From the NCBI GenBank assembly GCA_003550305.1, contig QKYT01000072.1, forward strand, positions 194,231 through 258,230: DNA of 64,000 nucleotides, read 5' to 3'. Shown in pieces: positions 51,902-64,000 of this stretch. Each line of letters opens with the position of its first letter. The first letter of the stretch is position 1. The position numbers were made by a program, and so were the translations under genes. The stretch is from Glomus cerebriforme. Taxonomy: Eukaryota > Glomeromycota > Glomeromycetes > Glomerales > Glomeraceae. A model generated the notes under the pieces. The model saw only the letters and a list, made by a program, of their open reading frames with translations, had not been told where the DNA came from and made no database searches.

Positions 51902-54900
51902 CACTTTAAAAACCAAAAAAATTTCAAACATGTGAATCTGATAAAAAATCAGATAATAAATCAAATAATAGAAGATATAATCATTGTAAGGGCCATGACA
52001 TATATTACCTAATATTAGTTTCATAAGAGGTCCTACCCCCCCCTCCTAGGTAAAATTTTTTCAACCAATAATATTTAAATATATATATAGTATTAATTTT
52101 GACCAATAAAAATGCATAATTTTGTGTCACATAAGATTTTGTTTTACCCCCCACCCCCTAAAATATTACCTAATAAATGCCACGCCCCTAAATATATCTT
52201 TATAAATATAGTTATTCTTAAAATAAAAATTCTAATTTATAAATTATTTTAGATTTAAAACATGTATGAAGAGGTTTAAAAGCTGAAGATTTGTTGAGTA
52301 ATTAGAAACTAGTTTTTTATTTTATAATTATTAATAGTTTTTTTTTCATTTTATTTACAAATTATAAATAGATTTTTTTCACAAAAAAATTTTTATTATC
52401 ATCATATAATTAGACTTGCTATTATTTTTTCATAAAATTAATTGATATATACTAATTATTATAACAGTAATTTATTTATTTTTTTTTTTTACCCATCAAA
52501 TAAGTCTTTTAGAATCATTTTTTTTTAATTTTTTAGAAATGATAAGATTAAATATCTTTTTTTGGACTTCTCTTTAAATAGTTCCTAGAATAAGGTAGAT
52601 TTGTAATGTTTACTTTAAAGGATAATCATTTAATCTCTATATGTATGAATTTATTAAGTTTGGTTGTTTATAAAAAATAATTTAATATTTTTTTTTATTC
52701 CATTTCTAATAGGATTAGCTATAAGACAAATTGTTTTTCATAAAATTTTATATACATGATTGTGTATGTATACATACACATGAATATCCATCTTGAAATT
52801 ATTGAGCTTAATTACATAATAAAAAAATCTGAAAATATGATTGTATAAACTATAAAGATTGTAATTATATAGAAGCTTTTTTAGATAATCTTTATATAAG
52901 TTAATTTTTTTGAATATAAAGAAATTTTATATAATGTAACTATATAAGATATGATTATCATATAAAGGTCTGATTTATTTAAATTTATATACTAATCTTT
53001 AAATAGATAAATATAAAGAGCCAGATGTATATTTTATATCTAGATATTTATTATTGAATTCAGCACTAAATTTTTGTAAACATAATGTTTGTATAATTTA
53101 TTAATATTATTATTAATTAATTAAATATAAAAAATATGAATTTTATTAAGAACTTATAATTTTTTTTAGGAAAATTCATAATCAACTATAATTTTTGAAG
53201 TCACTTTCTTAAAATTCTTTAGCATATAACAAATAAAATAAATGATTATTGGTTAATACTAAAGATGACGTTATAATTATTTTTTCAAATCTGTAATATT
53301 GCAGAATTTTAAATTAAATTGCATATAGTAATCTGCAATTCTGCAATTCTAATCATATAATTCGTATAAAATACAAAATCACAAATTACTTAAGATCTAG
53401 TAATTAGATTTCAATAAAATATATACCATTTGAATCCTCTCATTAAGATAAATTGAATAATATAAATATCATCTTTTTAACATCAATATTGATAGAGATA
53501 CAATTACACAAATATTTAACAGATTTTGAAAATAAAACACAATCCAATAATTAGATTTTAATAAACTTTATTACATAATTATATCTTTATATTAATTGAT
53601 TTATCTCAATTAGAGGATTCAAATAGTGATAATTTCATCTTTCTATCATCAATATTAATAGAAATAAAATTAGATAAACATTTAACAAAATTTGAAAATA
53701 AAATGTGATCTAATAATTGAATATCAATATAATTTATGCTATTTAATTCAATATAATAAAAGGATTCAAATGATGGTAATTATATTATTTTAGCATTAAT
53801 ATTGGCAAAGTTTTTTTTATTTTAACAGCATACTTTATTTAATAAATTTTGTAAACTAAACAAATATTATACATAAACAAAATATATGAATATCATTTCT
53901 ATCTATTTTATATAAATAAAAATTTAAAAAGTAATCTAAATTCTTATGCTATAAACTTAATATAAAAATATATCTAATATACTATTTCGCAATGAAAAGT
54001 AGTAACCAGATTGACCATTCAGAGAGTATTCCTTCCAATCTCTTAAAATAAGTTAAAGGAAAGCTGATTCCTAACATCCTGAACTGTCAGATTTATCAGA
54101 AAAACTATTTGACCTAAAAGGTTTATCCAGAAGGTTTCTAAGTAAAATACCTTTAAAAGCAAGCCCAGATATTGGTTAAAATCGGCAATAGAAGTCTTGA
54201 AATCTAAGTAACGTTAGCAGAACTGCAAGAGTATGTAATAAAATAACATCTTTCACAGGAAGCTTAGAAGCCATAAGGTGATAATAAGAAAGTCAAGTTT
54301 AGTAAAAGAAATCTTACTGTAAAGTATTTACTATAGGACATAAAAGATTCTTTGTAGAGGTAGCCAAAAATCCATATGAAAGAAGAAAGCTAAGAAAAAG
54401 TAAGAGATTCAATATTGGCAGAGTTATACTTTAATAAATTTATAATATATAATTTTAGCTAACATTGCAAAATCAAATTTTAATTTTTGCAATTATCCAT
54501 AATATCACAAATTGAAATTATTTTGCAATTGCTTATTTGCAGACTCATCTTTAGTTAATACTAGAATAAATACCTTTTGCATTATTTATAAGTTAGTATA
54601 ATTTGTGATTTTTTCTTTATTTTTTTTATCTGTTTAATTTATTTTTTTTTATTCTTAATAGTACCTAAAATTTTGTCTCTTTAATAAAATCAAAATTCTA
54701 TAATATTTAATATAATTAAAAAGGTAAATTTGATATTTAACAATTATTCTTCTTTATTTATTTAGTTCATATTATTTATTACTTTTAGATTGAATTTGTA
54801 TTTATACATACTAATAGCAAAAAATATTATTTTTTATACTGATCTTTATATAAAACAGATTATAATTAATTATATTGTATTTTTACTAGTTATCTTTAAA

Positions 54901-55420
54901 CTTTTTCTTTTTTTTTATTTTATATTATCATCTTTTTATAATCTTTTTCTTAATTTCAAGGATCTTAATTTTAAGAGCCTTCTTAATTTTAGAATTTTAA
55001 CTTTAAGGATCTTTTTAATCTTAAAAATCTTAATTTTAAAAATCTTTTTAACCTCAAATTTTTTATTCTCTTCAAAAATTAAAAATCACTATTAATTTAT
55101 GAGTAAATTTATTTAATGCATTTCACATTACAACATACTTCCACATATAATTTTGGCTAGAATTATTGGCCAAAATTAAATCAAAATTAACCCAAAATTT
55201 TCTTTATAATATTAGAAAAAAAAATTAAAGTTCCTAAAAACATCATAAAATTAACCATGAAATAGATCACAAATGGTATAAAACATCTGTAATAACTTTA
55301 TTAAATTGTATCAAACATAATGAGATTACATTAGTTATATTAGATTCTTCTTTTCAAACTTTTACATCATTCTTTCAACTACAATACTATCACAGTCAAT
55401 CAATATTAAAGTCATTATTT
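51902..55420. other. AT-rich region with dispersed repeats, no convincing gene
   Basis: Contains C-rich patches near 52,035 and 52,150 and an inverted copy of the 3.7-kb dispersed repeat at about 53,290-53,470. Further related segments lie at about 53,560-53,800 and 54,410-54,560. About 54,000-54,400 is a less AT-rich island without an ORF. About 54,950-55,070 is a degenerate CTTAATTTTAAAAATCTTTT-type tandem repeat, which produces a spurious Leu/Phe/Ile ORF at 54,790-55,095. Confidence 0.5.
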
Positions 55421-55429
55421 TTGATTAGA

Positions 55430-58350
55430 ACATTTAGGTGCATAATACCCCATTTTATAATATAAGTATACCGCACTTTTGCCCATAATTCATATTTTTA
55501 CAATCATTTCGCACATTTTCTTTTTGTGCTTTACTAGTACTCACATTATTATTTTCTTCATTATAATCTTTCATTTATTTAGTAGTGGGTTTACCTTTAC
55601 AATTATGCCTTATCAGATCTTTAATACTATCAATATCATAAACACGTCCATCATGTAATTCAATCTCATTTAAGTTCTTATATTTCTCTAAAAGATTTGT
55701 TTTCAATTACACCAAAGTCTGCCATTTTGCTTGCTTTTCAGAAATATAAGCTAGAATAATATCATCCAAATTTTGTTGATTATTATTTTCTAAAGAATAA
55801 TTCACTGCTTTTTTAAAATAGCCCATAAGTCAGCCATAATCAACTTTCTTTTGTACATAACTTCTAATTTGAATTTTTTGAATATTATCATAATGTATAG
55901 GAATAAAATTAGCTTGTTAAACTGTATTATTATTTTGAAGCTGTCTTAAGTTTTTCAATAAATAGTTCATTAGAAATAATATTAATGCAATTTCATGCAT
56001 TATTTTAAAGCCATCTTGTTGGTATTAACTAGGTAACGGGAACCATTGGATTGTCCGAAGCATTAAATTAAGATGTATCACAAAATTCAAAAAAGGGGTA
56101 AATTTAAAAAACTAAAAATAGAATTCAAAATGTTATTGTAAACATGTGAAATCACAACAATGCATATTATTGGTTGATTACGTATGCGAACAGACGGATA
56201 TTACATCACAATGAGTCTAACCGAAGCAAGATGTCCTCAGCTACGTTTTAGACAAATAATAAATGAAACAATATGTTTGAATTTTTAACTATCAACTTGA
56301 AATAATGTCTACACATAATCCTATGCAAGACTAATAATAAATATGTACATATGTGTGTATCATCCTCAAAGATAATGATATATTAATATGAGTTTAAGAT
56401 TATATAAGGAGTGATTCGCCAGATTTCTTTAATTGATTTTCCTGAAATTGAATCTAACAATGTTTTTAAATATGTCTAACAATAGTTATAATAATCTTCA
56501 ATATTGTTAGCTTCTTCTTGATTAGATTCCAATTCATCTTCCTGATCCTAAATATAAAAAAAAATTGTGTAAATCTTATTAATCAAATCATAGCATTAAT
56601 CATAATGCCATAACGTTAATCTATTCTAATTTAAATCATAACCACTGTCCTAATCCAATCCTTATCATAATACTTTACTAAATAAATCATTCATTCATTT
56701 AAAGAAAAATAAAACTATCCTTGAAAGAACCTATTCGTTAAAAGACCTCTAACTAATGTAATTAAACGTGTATCATACATTACTATTTGATCATTATCAA
56801 AATTTTCACGTCCTTTAAAAATATCTTTTCACATCTATAAAGCACAGAGTTGCATATTTGTTTATGGATTTCTTCAACAATATGTGGGAAAAAATACTTT
56901 TTAATTAGAACATTAATATCACTAAAGAAATTATCCACTATAAATGGCTAGTAATATGTTGTTGATTTATATTTTTATTCTATAAAACTTTTGTTTAACT
57001 CTTCTTTTGCATCTGAGATCCAAAAATTCAACTGCTTTAGCCATAGTTAAACTGAAAAAGATAGCCTTATGAATAATCACATTAATAGATTTGACATGTT
57101 GAGTTGATTGCATACCGGTCATAAAAATATGACTTGTAAAAGTACGAGCTCATAAATTACAAATTGGATAGAATGTATTATACATATAATTATTACTTTC
57201 AGAAAATTTTTCTAACAATTTTTGAAATCATTGCTCAAAAACTTCTATACATAACAAATTATGTATTTTCCAAAAATCTTTGTTAAAAAATATATATATA
57301 TATATATATATTATCTATCTGCAGTTTTAAGCTTGTGTTTAAGTTGTTTAGATATACTATTTTGAGACATATGCCATATACAATGGATATGATACGTGTC
57401 CTTATATATGTTTTGACATGTAGAGATCATTGCAAGATCCATATTAGTTAATATAACTTGAGGTTTCAAACCAGTTGTGTCTAACGTTTGCTGTAAAATC
57501 CATTCATAACTTTCTTATATTTCATTATTCAAGAAAGCCTGTGCACCTAATCGTGATTTACCATTATTATCTACAGGTATAAATAATAATAAAGAATAAT
57601 TATACTTATTAGTTCTTGAAGTATTATTATGTAAGATAATATCAGAATAATGTGACCATAATAAAATCTGATTTAACGTCATCCAGAATATACCACAAAG
57701 TTGATTACTATCTGCATTAATTAATGACTGCATAAACATTGTAGGATCTTCTTTTTGCTTTTTAAGAAGAAATTTTAACAAACAAGAGGCATCCAATCCA
57801 ATAATTTGATATTTGCGTTTGATTTTTTGAATTGCATTCAATAAATCTTGAGTAAAAAAAAGTTAATCAGAAAATAAAGGTTGCAAAAGATTTCATATGG
57901 TGTATGCATCATAACAATCATACATAACGGCATATTCAATTTTTTTTATTATAGAAATATCAAATCTTCAGAAAATTATAGCAAATATTACATTATCAGC
58001 AAATAATTTGTAATTATAATCAGAATGTATAAATGTTATATGGATAAAATCAGTATCTTTTAACTTACTCAAATTAACATGCCATTTGCAGTCAGTCTTC
58101 TTTGAACCTTTGTTATGCTGCTGCTCAATTGGATTTTCTTTATTAGGCTTATACTTTCCAAAATATTCATATACATTAAGTTCTTTTTCTTACAATTTGT
58201 TCACCTGAATCGGTAATTTGATTTTTGCTATATTCAACTCGATGTCAATTATTAGCAAATCCTTTACACTTTCCATATTTCTTTATAGTATTCTCTCAAC
58301 TATTCAAGTATCAAAATGATATCCAATAGACAATTCTAAAGATTCAGGTA
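55430..58350 (-). pseudogene. FAR1-type Mutator-like (MULE) transposase, decayed
   Basis: Minus strand, in order: FAR1-like N-terminal remnants with DCKWHVNLSKLKDTDFIHIT and HSDYNYKLFADN (about 58,000-58,110); the catalytic domain with QLCGIFWMTLNQILLWSHYS, NNTSRTNKYNYSLLLFIPVD and SRLGAQAFLNNE (57,520-57,720), then YEWILQQTLDTTGLKPQVIL, a TNMDLAMIS segment carrying the second acid, and YHIHCIWHMSQN (about 57,370-57,510); scattered downstream remnants such as KYFSHIVEEIHKQ near 56,870; and a C-terminal segment with DLIRHNCKGKPTTK (about 55,590-55,620). These are the standard landmarks of FAR1/MULE transposases. The reading is broken by many stops and shifts; the longest intact piece is 108 codons. 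Terminal inverted repeats could not be proved. A candidate right end lies near 59,010-59,058. Confidence 0.82.
57291..57311. repeat. TA microsatellite
   Basis: About ten uninterrupted TA units inside the decayed MULE. Confidence 0.95.
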
Positions 58351-59510
58351 TTGTATAAATTGTAGTATCTGTACTTTTCTCTATAAGTATTTTAGAACTA
58401 AATAAAGACATCACTGGCAATATTTTAAATGTACAATATACAAATTGCTTTATTAATGAAAGTTAGCAGAACTAAAATAAAATTTTACAAAGAATATAGT
58501 AATCTTGATTAAGCTCACTTTCTTCCATAAGTATTTCTGAATCAAAAAAAGTTATTAATAATAAGATTTCAAGTATACAATATATAAAATCAAAATTTTC
58601 AACGTTAATAAAACTAAAATAAAACCTAACAAAGCTAAAGTAAAGTCTAATAAAACTAAAGCAAATTCTATTAAAACTAAAGTATAATTTGATAAAAAAA
58701 AACAACCATTTGCTCATAACTTATCCATATATGATAACAAAAACTAGTCAAAAAAAATTAAATGCAGTAAATGAAAACAATTTCAAATAACATATTTGTT
58801 TATAATAGCTTTCTATTCTGCAGTAACTGGTAATAAAAAAAAAAGATTAACTTTTTTACAAAATAATAATCTAGTCATAGTATGGTAGTATGGCACATGC
58901 TACAAAAAAGAATAACATGTCAGGCGTCACTTCACGTCAGCATTAAAATAAATGATTATCACATGATAGTATACAAATTTTCAAAAACAAAGGAAATTAC
59001 TTTTTTATAGGGGGGATACGTTATAATACAAGGGTACGTTAAATAAATTTTCTCTTAATTTATATAATATTTAATAAATAATTTTTTGAATTATAAGTTC
59101 AAATTAAAAGTACAAGAATAATTTATATATATAATATAAAATTCAAATTTATATATAAATAATTCTTAAAATAATAATATTAATATATTGCAAAATCTTC
59201 TTATATAATAATATATTTAATAATATTTTCTTTTTATATTATATTAATTTAGTAATTTTAGATTTTAATTTATATGCTATTAGTAACTAAATAAATAAAA
59301 AATATATATATTAAATATAGATAGTAAATATTAATATTTTACTTTATAAAACAAACTGCAAAATACTTATTTATTTTTTTATATTAGGCTTGTGTCATAT
59401 TAGACTTGTATTTTTTAATATATATATATAAATATATTACTATATTTATTTATACTTATTATTTAAACTAGAATCTTTTAAATATCTATTTAATTTTAAT
59501 TTCAAATTTA
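58351..59510. other. AT-rich stretch with a 21-bp degenerate repeat
   Basis: From about 58,606 to 58,690, units like CTAATAAAACTAAAGTAAAG repeat with a ~21-bp period. They produce a spurious Phe/Ser/Ile-rich minus-strand ORF at 58,472-58,717. Near 59,010-59,058 is GGGGGGATACG and a terminus-like AATAAATTTTCTCTTAA. No gene is supported. Confidence 0.5.
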
Positions 59511-59512
59511 GT

Positions 59513-61103
59513 TAAATCTAAAATTATCTGCCAAAATTCTAAAAGTAAATGTTAAAATGTTAAAATTAAAATCTATCAAAATAATAAAATATTAAAATAG
59601 TTTATTTTGATATGTCAAAATTACCAAAATATTAAAATTAGTTTTAATATATCAAAATTACTATTTTATCAAATTTCAAGTATTTAACAAATATAAAAAG
59701 ATAAAATACAGTTTATTAGAATTATTTCATTAAGATAAGTCAAATATATAGTAGTAAATTTATTCTTTTATAATTACTAGTTGACCTACAATTTGATAAA
59801 ATACAATATGTTACAAAAAAAAAATAAAAAATCATTTAAGTAATAAAAATGCATATTACATGCAAAAATGCTTAAATATTGTCAATAATAACATACAAAA
59901 TTAAATATAAAAAAATTAGAAATCTGAAAGATTTTATGATCCAAATTATCACAATTTCAGTATATAGTAAAAAAAATACAAAAAAATATAATTCATTCAA
60001 AACAAGTCCAATTTTTATTATTTAAAATGCAAAATAATCTTGAATCTTTGAGCTATTTTTATAATTTTTATAATCATAAATTTCCTTTTTACTTTTAAGA
60101 AAATCAATTACAAATCTTTATTTTAATTAAAAAGTATGATGTGAGATTTATAAATAAAAGTAAAAGTAATTACAATTAAAAATTTCTTAAATATTATTAA
60201 GATCAATATAAAGAAGCAGATAAAAAAAATTTTTAGCAATTTAAAGCAATTTATGGTAAGAAAATAGAGGTTTATTCTGAATATTATTATAATAAATTAT
60301 GCAAAGACTATAAATTGATATTATGAGCTAATTATAAAAAATTATTAGACCTATTTTTATTTTAATTTGTTTTTGATAATAATCTACAGACTTTTAACTT
60401 TTAAACAAGCTACTATTTTGTATACAGATTAGTACAATTATCATGATGCGATGACCAATTTTTTAATTTCAGTTTTTTTTGTAACATACTGTATTAACAA
60501 TTTAGTATTTGTTTATTAATTCATTTGTATTTTAAAATACAGCTCATTAGAATTGTCTCAGCAAAATAAGTTAAATAATAGTAAATTTATTCTTTTATAA
60601 TTATTAAGTATTAAAATATTAAATGGTATAGTTAATATATATAAATTAATAAAAAATACTAAATTGTTAATATTTCATTAAATTATAAATAATTCAGTAT
60701 TATAAAAAGATAATTTTACTATCATTTGACTCATTTTAATAAGATAATTCTAATGATCTATATTTTATTCTTCCACAATTATTAGATAGTTTTTAATTTA
60801 ATAAAACATAAATAAAAAATACTAAATTGTTGCCATTTTGTTAAGTTGCAAATTCAATAATTATAGAAGACTAAATTTATATTATTTAACTTATTTTAAT
60901 AATAAGTTATATTTATAATCATTAAATAATAAATTCATAATTTGATAAAATATAATTTTTTTTTTAATTTAACAATTTTGACATATTAAAATTATTTTGG
61001 TATTTTGACTAATTGAAAAGGTATTATTATTAAAATATCAAAATAATTTTGATAATTTTAATATGTCAAAATTTCTTAATTTTAGCAGGTAATTTTAGGT
61101 TTA
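59513..61103. repeat. Possible old element with degenerate inverted ends
   Basis: Left end ATCTAAAATTATCTGCCAAA pairs with right end TTAGCAGGTAATTTTAGGTT as an imperfect inverted repeat. Inside, CATTAGAATT followed by a TCTTTTATAATTA-type block occurs at about 59,715, 60,545 and (inverted) 60,740. Two TATTTTGATATGTCAAAAT-like hairpins lie at about 59,600 and 60,970-61,075. No coding capacity. Low-complexity composition makes the ends uncertain. Confidence 0.35.
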
Positions 61104-61542
61104 ATATTAATTTTATTATTATTTTTTTTTAATGAAAAGTTCTGAAAACAATTGGTTATTTATAATTTAATACAAATTATATATTTCTATTTATTTCTTA
61201 TAAAATTTTTTCACTTTTTTTTATTAATTTAAACTAAGTAAAATATAATAACTTATCAATATAAATAATTTATATTTTTATATTATTTATACTAATCTTA
61301 TATTTGACTTCTACCTTTACTTGATTTTTAATTCCAATAATTTTATTAACTTTAATTTTTTTTTTCTTTTTTTCTATTTTTTTTTTATTTTTTTCCTTTT
61401 TTTTCCATTCTTTTATTTATTTAATTCTATCATATTAGATTACTTTAATAAAATTGTTTATTATTTTTATACAGTTTATAATTTTTTATACTATCTATTA
61501 TTTTTAATATTTTACTTATTTTATATGTATTTTAATTTTAAG
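61104..61542. other. T-rich low-complexity sequence
   Basis: Long T runs (about 61,350-61,420) give a Phe-rich spurious ORF at 61,321-61,581. Nothing functional is supported. Confidence 0.5.
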
Positions 61543-61786
61543 TACCGTATAGTTCTGAAATTAAGCATCACCCAAAAATAAGCATCCCTATATATAAAAA
61601 ATAACCTAAAAATAAGTACTCTTTTGATAATAAATTTACAATATTTATCCTAGAAATATGAAATAACTACTATGAGATATTCTAAATACAAAATTAATAT
61701 AAATATGATTTTTTAAAAAAATTATATACCAAAATTAAGCATCTTTATAATAAAAAAAGTGTATTTAATTTTAGAACTATACAGTA
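61543..61786. mobile_element. Short MITE with TA-flanked inverted ends
   Basis: Left end TA-CCGTATAGTTCTGAAATT and right end TTTAGAACTATACAG-TA are inverted copies over about 20 bp. The interior repeats an AATTAAGCATC/AATAAGCATC word. The TA flanks suggest mobilisation by a Tc1/mariner/pogo-type transposase. Non-coding, 0.24 kb. Confidence 0.8.
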
Positions 61787-62302
61787 TGTCAAATTTAATA
61801 CTTTTTTCTTTTAGCTTTACTGTTCCATAATATTCAAAATTTCAGAATTAAGAAATCTAAAAAATCTGCAAGTGGTATATTCTTTAGCTAATTTAGTATT
61901 TATCTTCATGAGTATAAAAAAACTAATATTCTATCACCTTTTCATCAACAAAAATAAATATACAAATTATAATAAAGGTAATTTTTACTAAACTTAAATA
62001 CAGTCATACCTCCATATAGTTACACTCTATATAGTCACATCTCTTTATAAGCATCCATTTTTGCGAAACAGTTTTTAATACTATTAAATTACCTCCATAT
62101 CACTGATAATCACTATCACTTAAAAGTTCCAAACGTACATATTATGTTTATTAATAAATAAACCTCTTATAATCACATTATACATCAAAATGATTAAGTT
62201 TGTTACACATTTGATCATCAGATCGATTCATAACACGTTAAATCATATAAATCCGCAGCAAATGATCAATTGATCACAAAAAAAACACGCTCTTTCTTTG
62301 TT

Positions 62303-64000
62303 ATGCCTCCTATTAGATCCCAATTAAAACAGCGCCATTCAGCTATAAGTGATGATGTAAAATGTCAAATCTGTGAGTGGGCAAAAGCAAACGAAAATAA
62401 ATGACACGTAGATATTGCAAACCACTTCAACGAAAAGTATTCTAACTTAAAGATTGACAGAAGCACGATATTGAAAATATTATCACAAAGTGACAAATGG
62501 AAAGCCCTAAATGCAGAAGATACTGCTCAAACCTTTAGGCATAAAGAAGTCAAGTTCCCAGTTCATGAATGTGCAATGAGTCTATGGGTAGAAAATATGA
62601 CAGCCGGTGGGGTTATATTAACGGAGTTATTAATAAAGGAAAAAGCTAAAATCTTTGCAGAAGCTTTTAATATTCAAGAAAAAGACTTGGCTTTCTCCAA
62701 TGGCTGGTTACATAAGTTTAAAAATCGTAATAATATTCGTAAGTTCCATATACATGGAGAAGCGAGAAGTGCGCTTTTGGCTTCTCTTTTGGAAGAAAGA
62801 ACAAAGTTGCAATCGATTTTAAGCTGATATACACTTGATTGCATTTATAATATTGATGAAATGGTAAGATTTTCTTTTATAAGAGTATTGTGAGAGATTT
62901 TATGAAATTGATAATGGCGTGTTTCATATAATGATTTATAGTAGAGTATAACTCGTAATTAACATGTTTTTATTTATATTTAAAAGCATAATTTAGTTGT
63001 TACAATGATGGAGTATACTTATATATATATTTTTTTTTAAAAACATAGGAACTTTTTTACCGGATGTCTCCAAGTCAAACGTTATCAACGAAACCGGTCT
63101 CTGATCGAAAGAAAGATAAAACTCGAGTTATGGTTCTTCTTAGCATTAATGCAATAAGAACTGACAAGCTAAAACCATGGGTAATCAGCAATTCGAAGCG
63201 TCTGAAACCACTTTCAAAGGTTACCTTGGAACGTCTTCCTGTGCATTATCAGGGTAATCCTAAAGCGTGGATGAACTCTTCCGTTTTTGAAGAGGTTCTT
63301 CGTGAAATGGACAGCTGTTTCAGAGCGTAAGATAAAAAGATCTTGCTTTTAGTTGACAACGCATCATCGCACTTCAATCCGCATTATTCACCAGCCTTAG
63401 AGAATGATCAAGATAACGATGAAAATGAATCATCTACATCTGGTAAGGCTTATCCTATGAATTTTTCTTTTATGCGATGCTAACTAACACGATCTTCTAC
63501 ATTTTAATTAAAGTAAGTCGAGCTTTAAGGGATTGTGGCGGTCGTGGTGGTGGTTCAAGAGGTCGTGGTAGTCGTGGTGGTAGTTCAAGAGGTAGATCAG
63601 ATAGACATCAGCCTGATACCTTCCAGCTCTAATTAACTCATGTTGAAGTGGCTTTCCTACCACCCAATACCACAAGTTATCTCCAACCGCTTAACGCGGA
63701 TATCATCGCAAGCTTCAAGAATTATTTCAAAAGAAAATACTACCAACATATGTTGGATATATTTGAAAAGAGAAAGGATATAAATAAGGAAAAGATTAAT
63801 ATAAAGGACACAATTGATTATATTGCAGAATCATGGAATAATGTGTCTGAAGAAACGGTTTTGAATTGTTGGAGAAAGACAGGGATTTTATTTTCTTTAT
63901 CTGATGAAGAAAGAGAAAATGCATCAGAGACCCAATAAGAAGCGAGAGATAATGAAACGGCTGATATTGATCGAATGATCAGAGAGCTTGATATAGATGG
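62303..64000 (+). pseudogene. Pogo/Tigger-type transposase (CENP-B-like DNA binding plus DDE_1), with point stops
   Basis: Starts MPPIRSQLKQRHSAISDDVK: CENP-B-type helix-turn-helix (NHFNEKYSNLKIDRSTILKI), then the Tc5-type second domain (KIFAEAFNIQEKDLAFSNGW, LHKFKNRNNI). An intron with GTAAG donor and ATAG acceptor fits at 62,864-63,048. The DDE_1 domain has the first acid in CIYNIDEM, joined to FYRMSPSQTL, the second in KKILLLVDNASSH, and the third region in FLPPNTTSYLQPLNADII, where Asn stands at the usual Asp. A second intron (GTAAGG donor, CTAAC branch point) precedes an Arg-Gly-Gly-rich insert at about 63,535-63,600. Stops: TGA near 62,402 and 62,825, TAA near 63,328 and 63,630. It continues beyond the window. 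Few frameshifts, so decay is recent. Confidence 0.88.
63535..63600 (+). repeat. GGTCGTGGTGG-type repeat encoding RGG motifs
   Basis: GGTCGTGGTGGTGGTTCAAG and near copies give an Arg/Gly/Ser-rich stretch inside the transposase, between the second and third catalytic motifs. RGG segments commonly bind RNA or DNA; its role here is unknown. Confidence 0.7.

Larger units (their letters stand above)
62001..64000 (+). mobile_element. Pogo/Tigger-type element, left end to window edge
   Basis: Starts TA-CAGTCATACCTCCATATAG and continues TTACACTCTATATAGTCACA, the form expected of a pogo/Tigger terminal repeat next to a TA target. It contains the transposase gene below and continues past the end of the window, so the right end is not seen. 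Confidence 0.82.

Noticed and set aside
54790..55095. A membrane protein ORF of 101 codons.
   Set aside because: The frame is a Leu/Ile/Phe reading of degenerate CTTAATTTTAAAAATC repeats with no non-repetitive core.
58472..58717. Minus-strand 81-codon ORF with FYFSF repeats as a membrane protein.
   Set aside because: Produced by a 21-bp A-rich tandem repeat downstream of the MULE.
61321..61581. Phe-rich ORF.
   Set aside because: Generated by T-runs; low complexity only.

Overview
The window is a very AT-rich eukaryotic sequence. It has short fungal-type introns (GTA/GTR donors, CTAAC or CTAAT branch points, 50-190 bp) and a dense population of decayed transposons. The protein families I recognise (FAR1-type MULEs, Uma2-like and Crinkler-like nucleases, retro-Gag/retropepsin proteins, pogo/Tigger transposases) suggest an arbuscular mycorrhizal fungus of the Rhizophagus/Glomeromycotina type. 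That identification is inference from family resemblance, not a search result.

Layout. 0.1-2.1 kb: a ~125-bp-period tandem array and a small GC-rich 56-bp repeat. 2.5-3.4 kb: a non-autonomous element with inverted ends. 5-7.2 kb: a decayed hAT transposase. 8.9-9.6 kb: palindromic MITE-like repeats. 11.7-13.0 kb: a spliced Uma2-like gene. 13.1-13.9 kb: a FAR1/MULE fragment. 15.5-16.8 kb: a Tc1-like element with both ends. 17-19.7 kb: AT-rich repeats.

The main object is 19,900-51,696: one complete 31.8-kb Polinton/Maverick-like, virus-like element. It has inverted terminal repeats of about 0.30 and 0.37 kb, each beginning with a 48-bp near-perfect palindrome. It is flanked by the 5-bp target duplication GAATT and interrupts a 2OG-Fe(II)-oxygenase-like reading frame that resumes in phase on the other side. 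It encodes a family B DNA polymerase at the left end and a primase plus SF3 helicase protein at the right end. Between them lie a retroviral-type DDE integrase fused to a PD-(D/E)XK-like nuclease, an FtsK/HerA-type packaging ATPase, and a Gag-like/zinc-knuckle/retropepsin protein. It also carries a tyrosine-recombinase-like protein, a Crinkler-type nuclease, coiled-coil and tail-anchored proteins, and several small Cys/His proteins. No jelly-roll capsid gene was recognised. Most genes are intron-less and tightly packed in divergent or convergent pairs. Nearly all carry nonsense changes but few frameshifts, so this copy is fairly young but dead.

Two things sit inside the element. One is a ~3.9-kb segment (38.4-42.3 kb) holding an apparently intact five-exon gene and bounded by 33-bp direct repeats. 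The other is a MITE with a 9-bp target duplication.

52-64 kb: AT-rich sequence, a decayed MULE (55.4-58.4 kb), a Tc1-type MITE (61.5 kb), and the left part of a pogo/Tigger element from 62,001 to the window edge.

How the element genes could work together (inference): polymerase plus primase-helicase would copy the DNA. The ATPase, and possibly the Gag/protease, would package it. The integrase, perhaps with the Tyr recombinase, would insert it.
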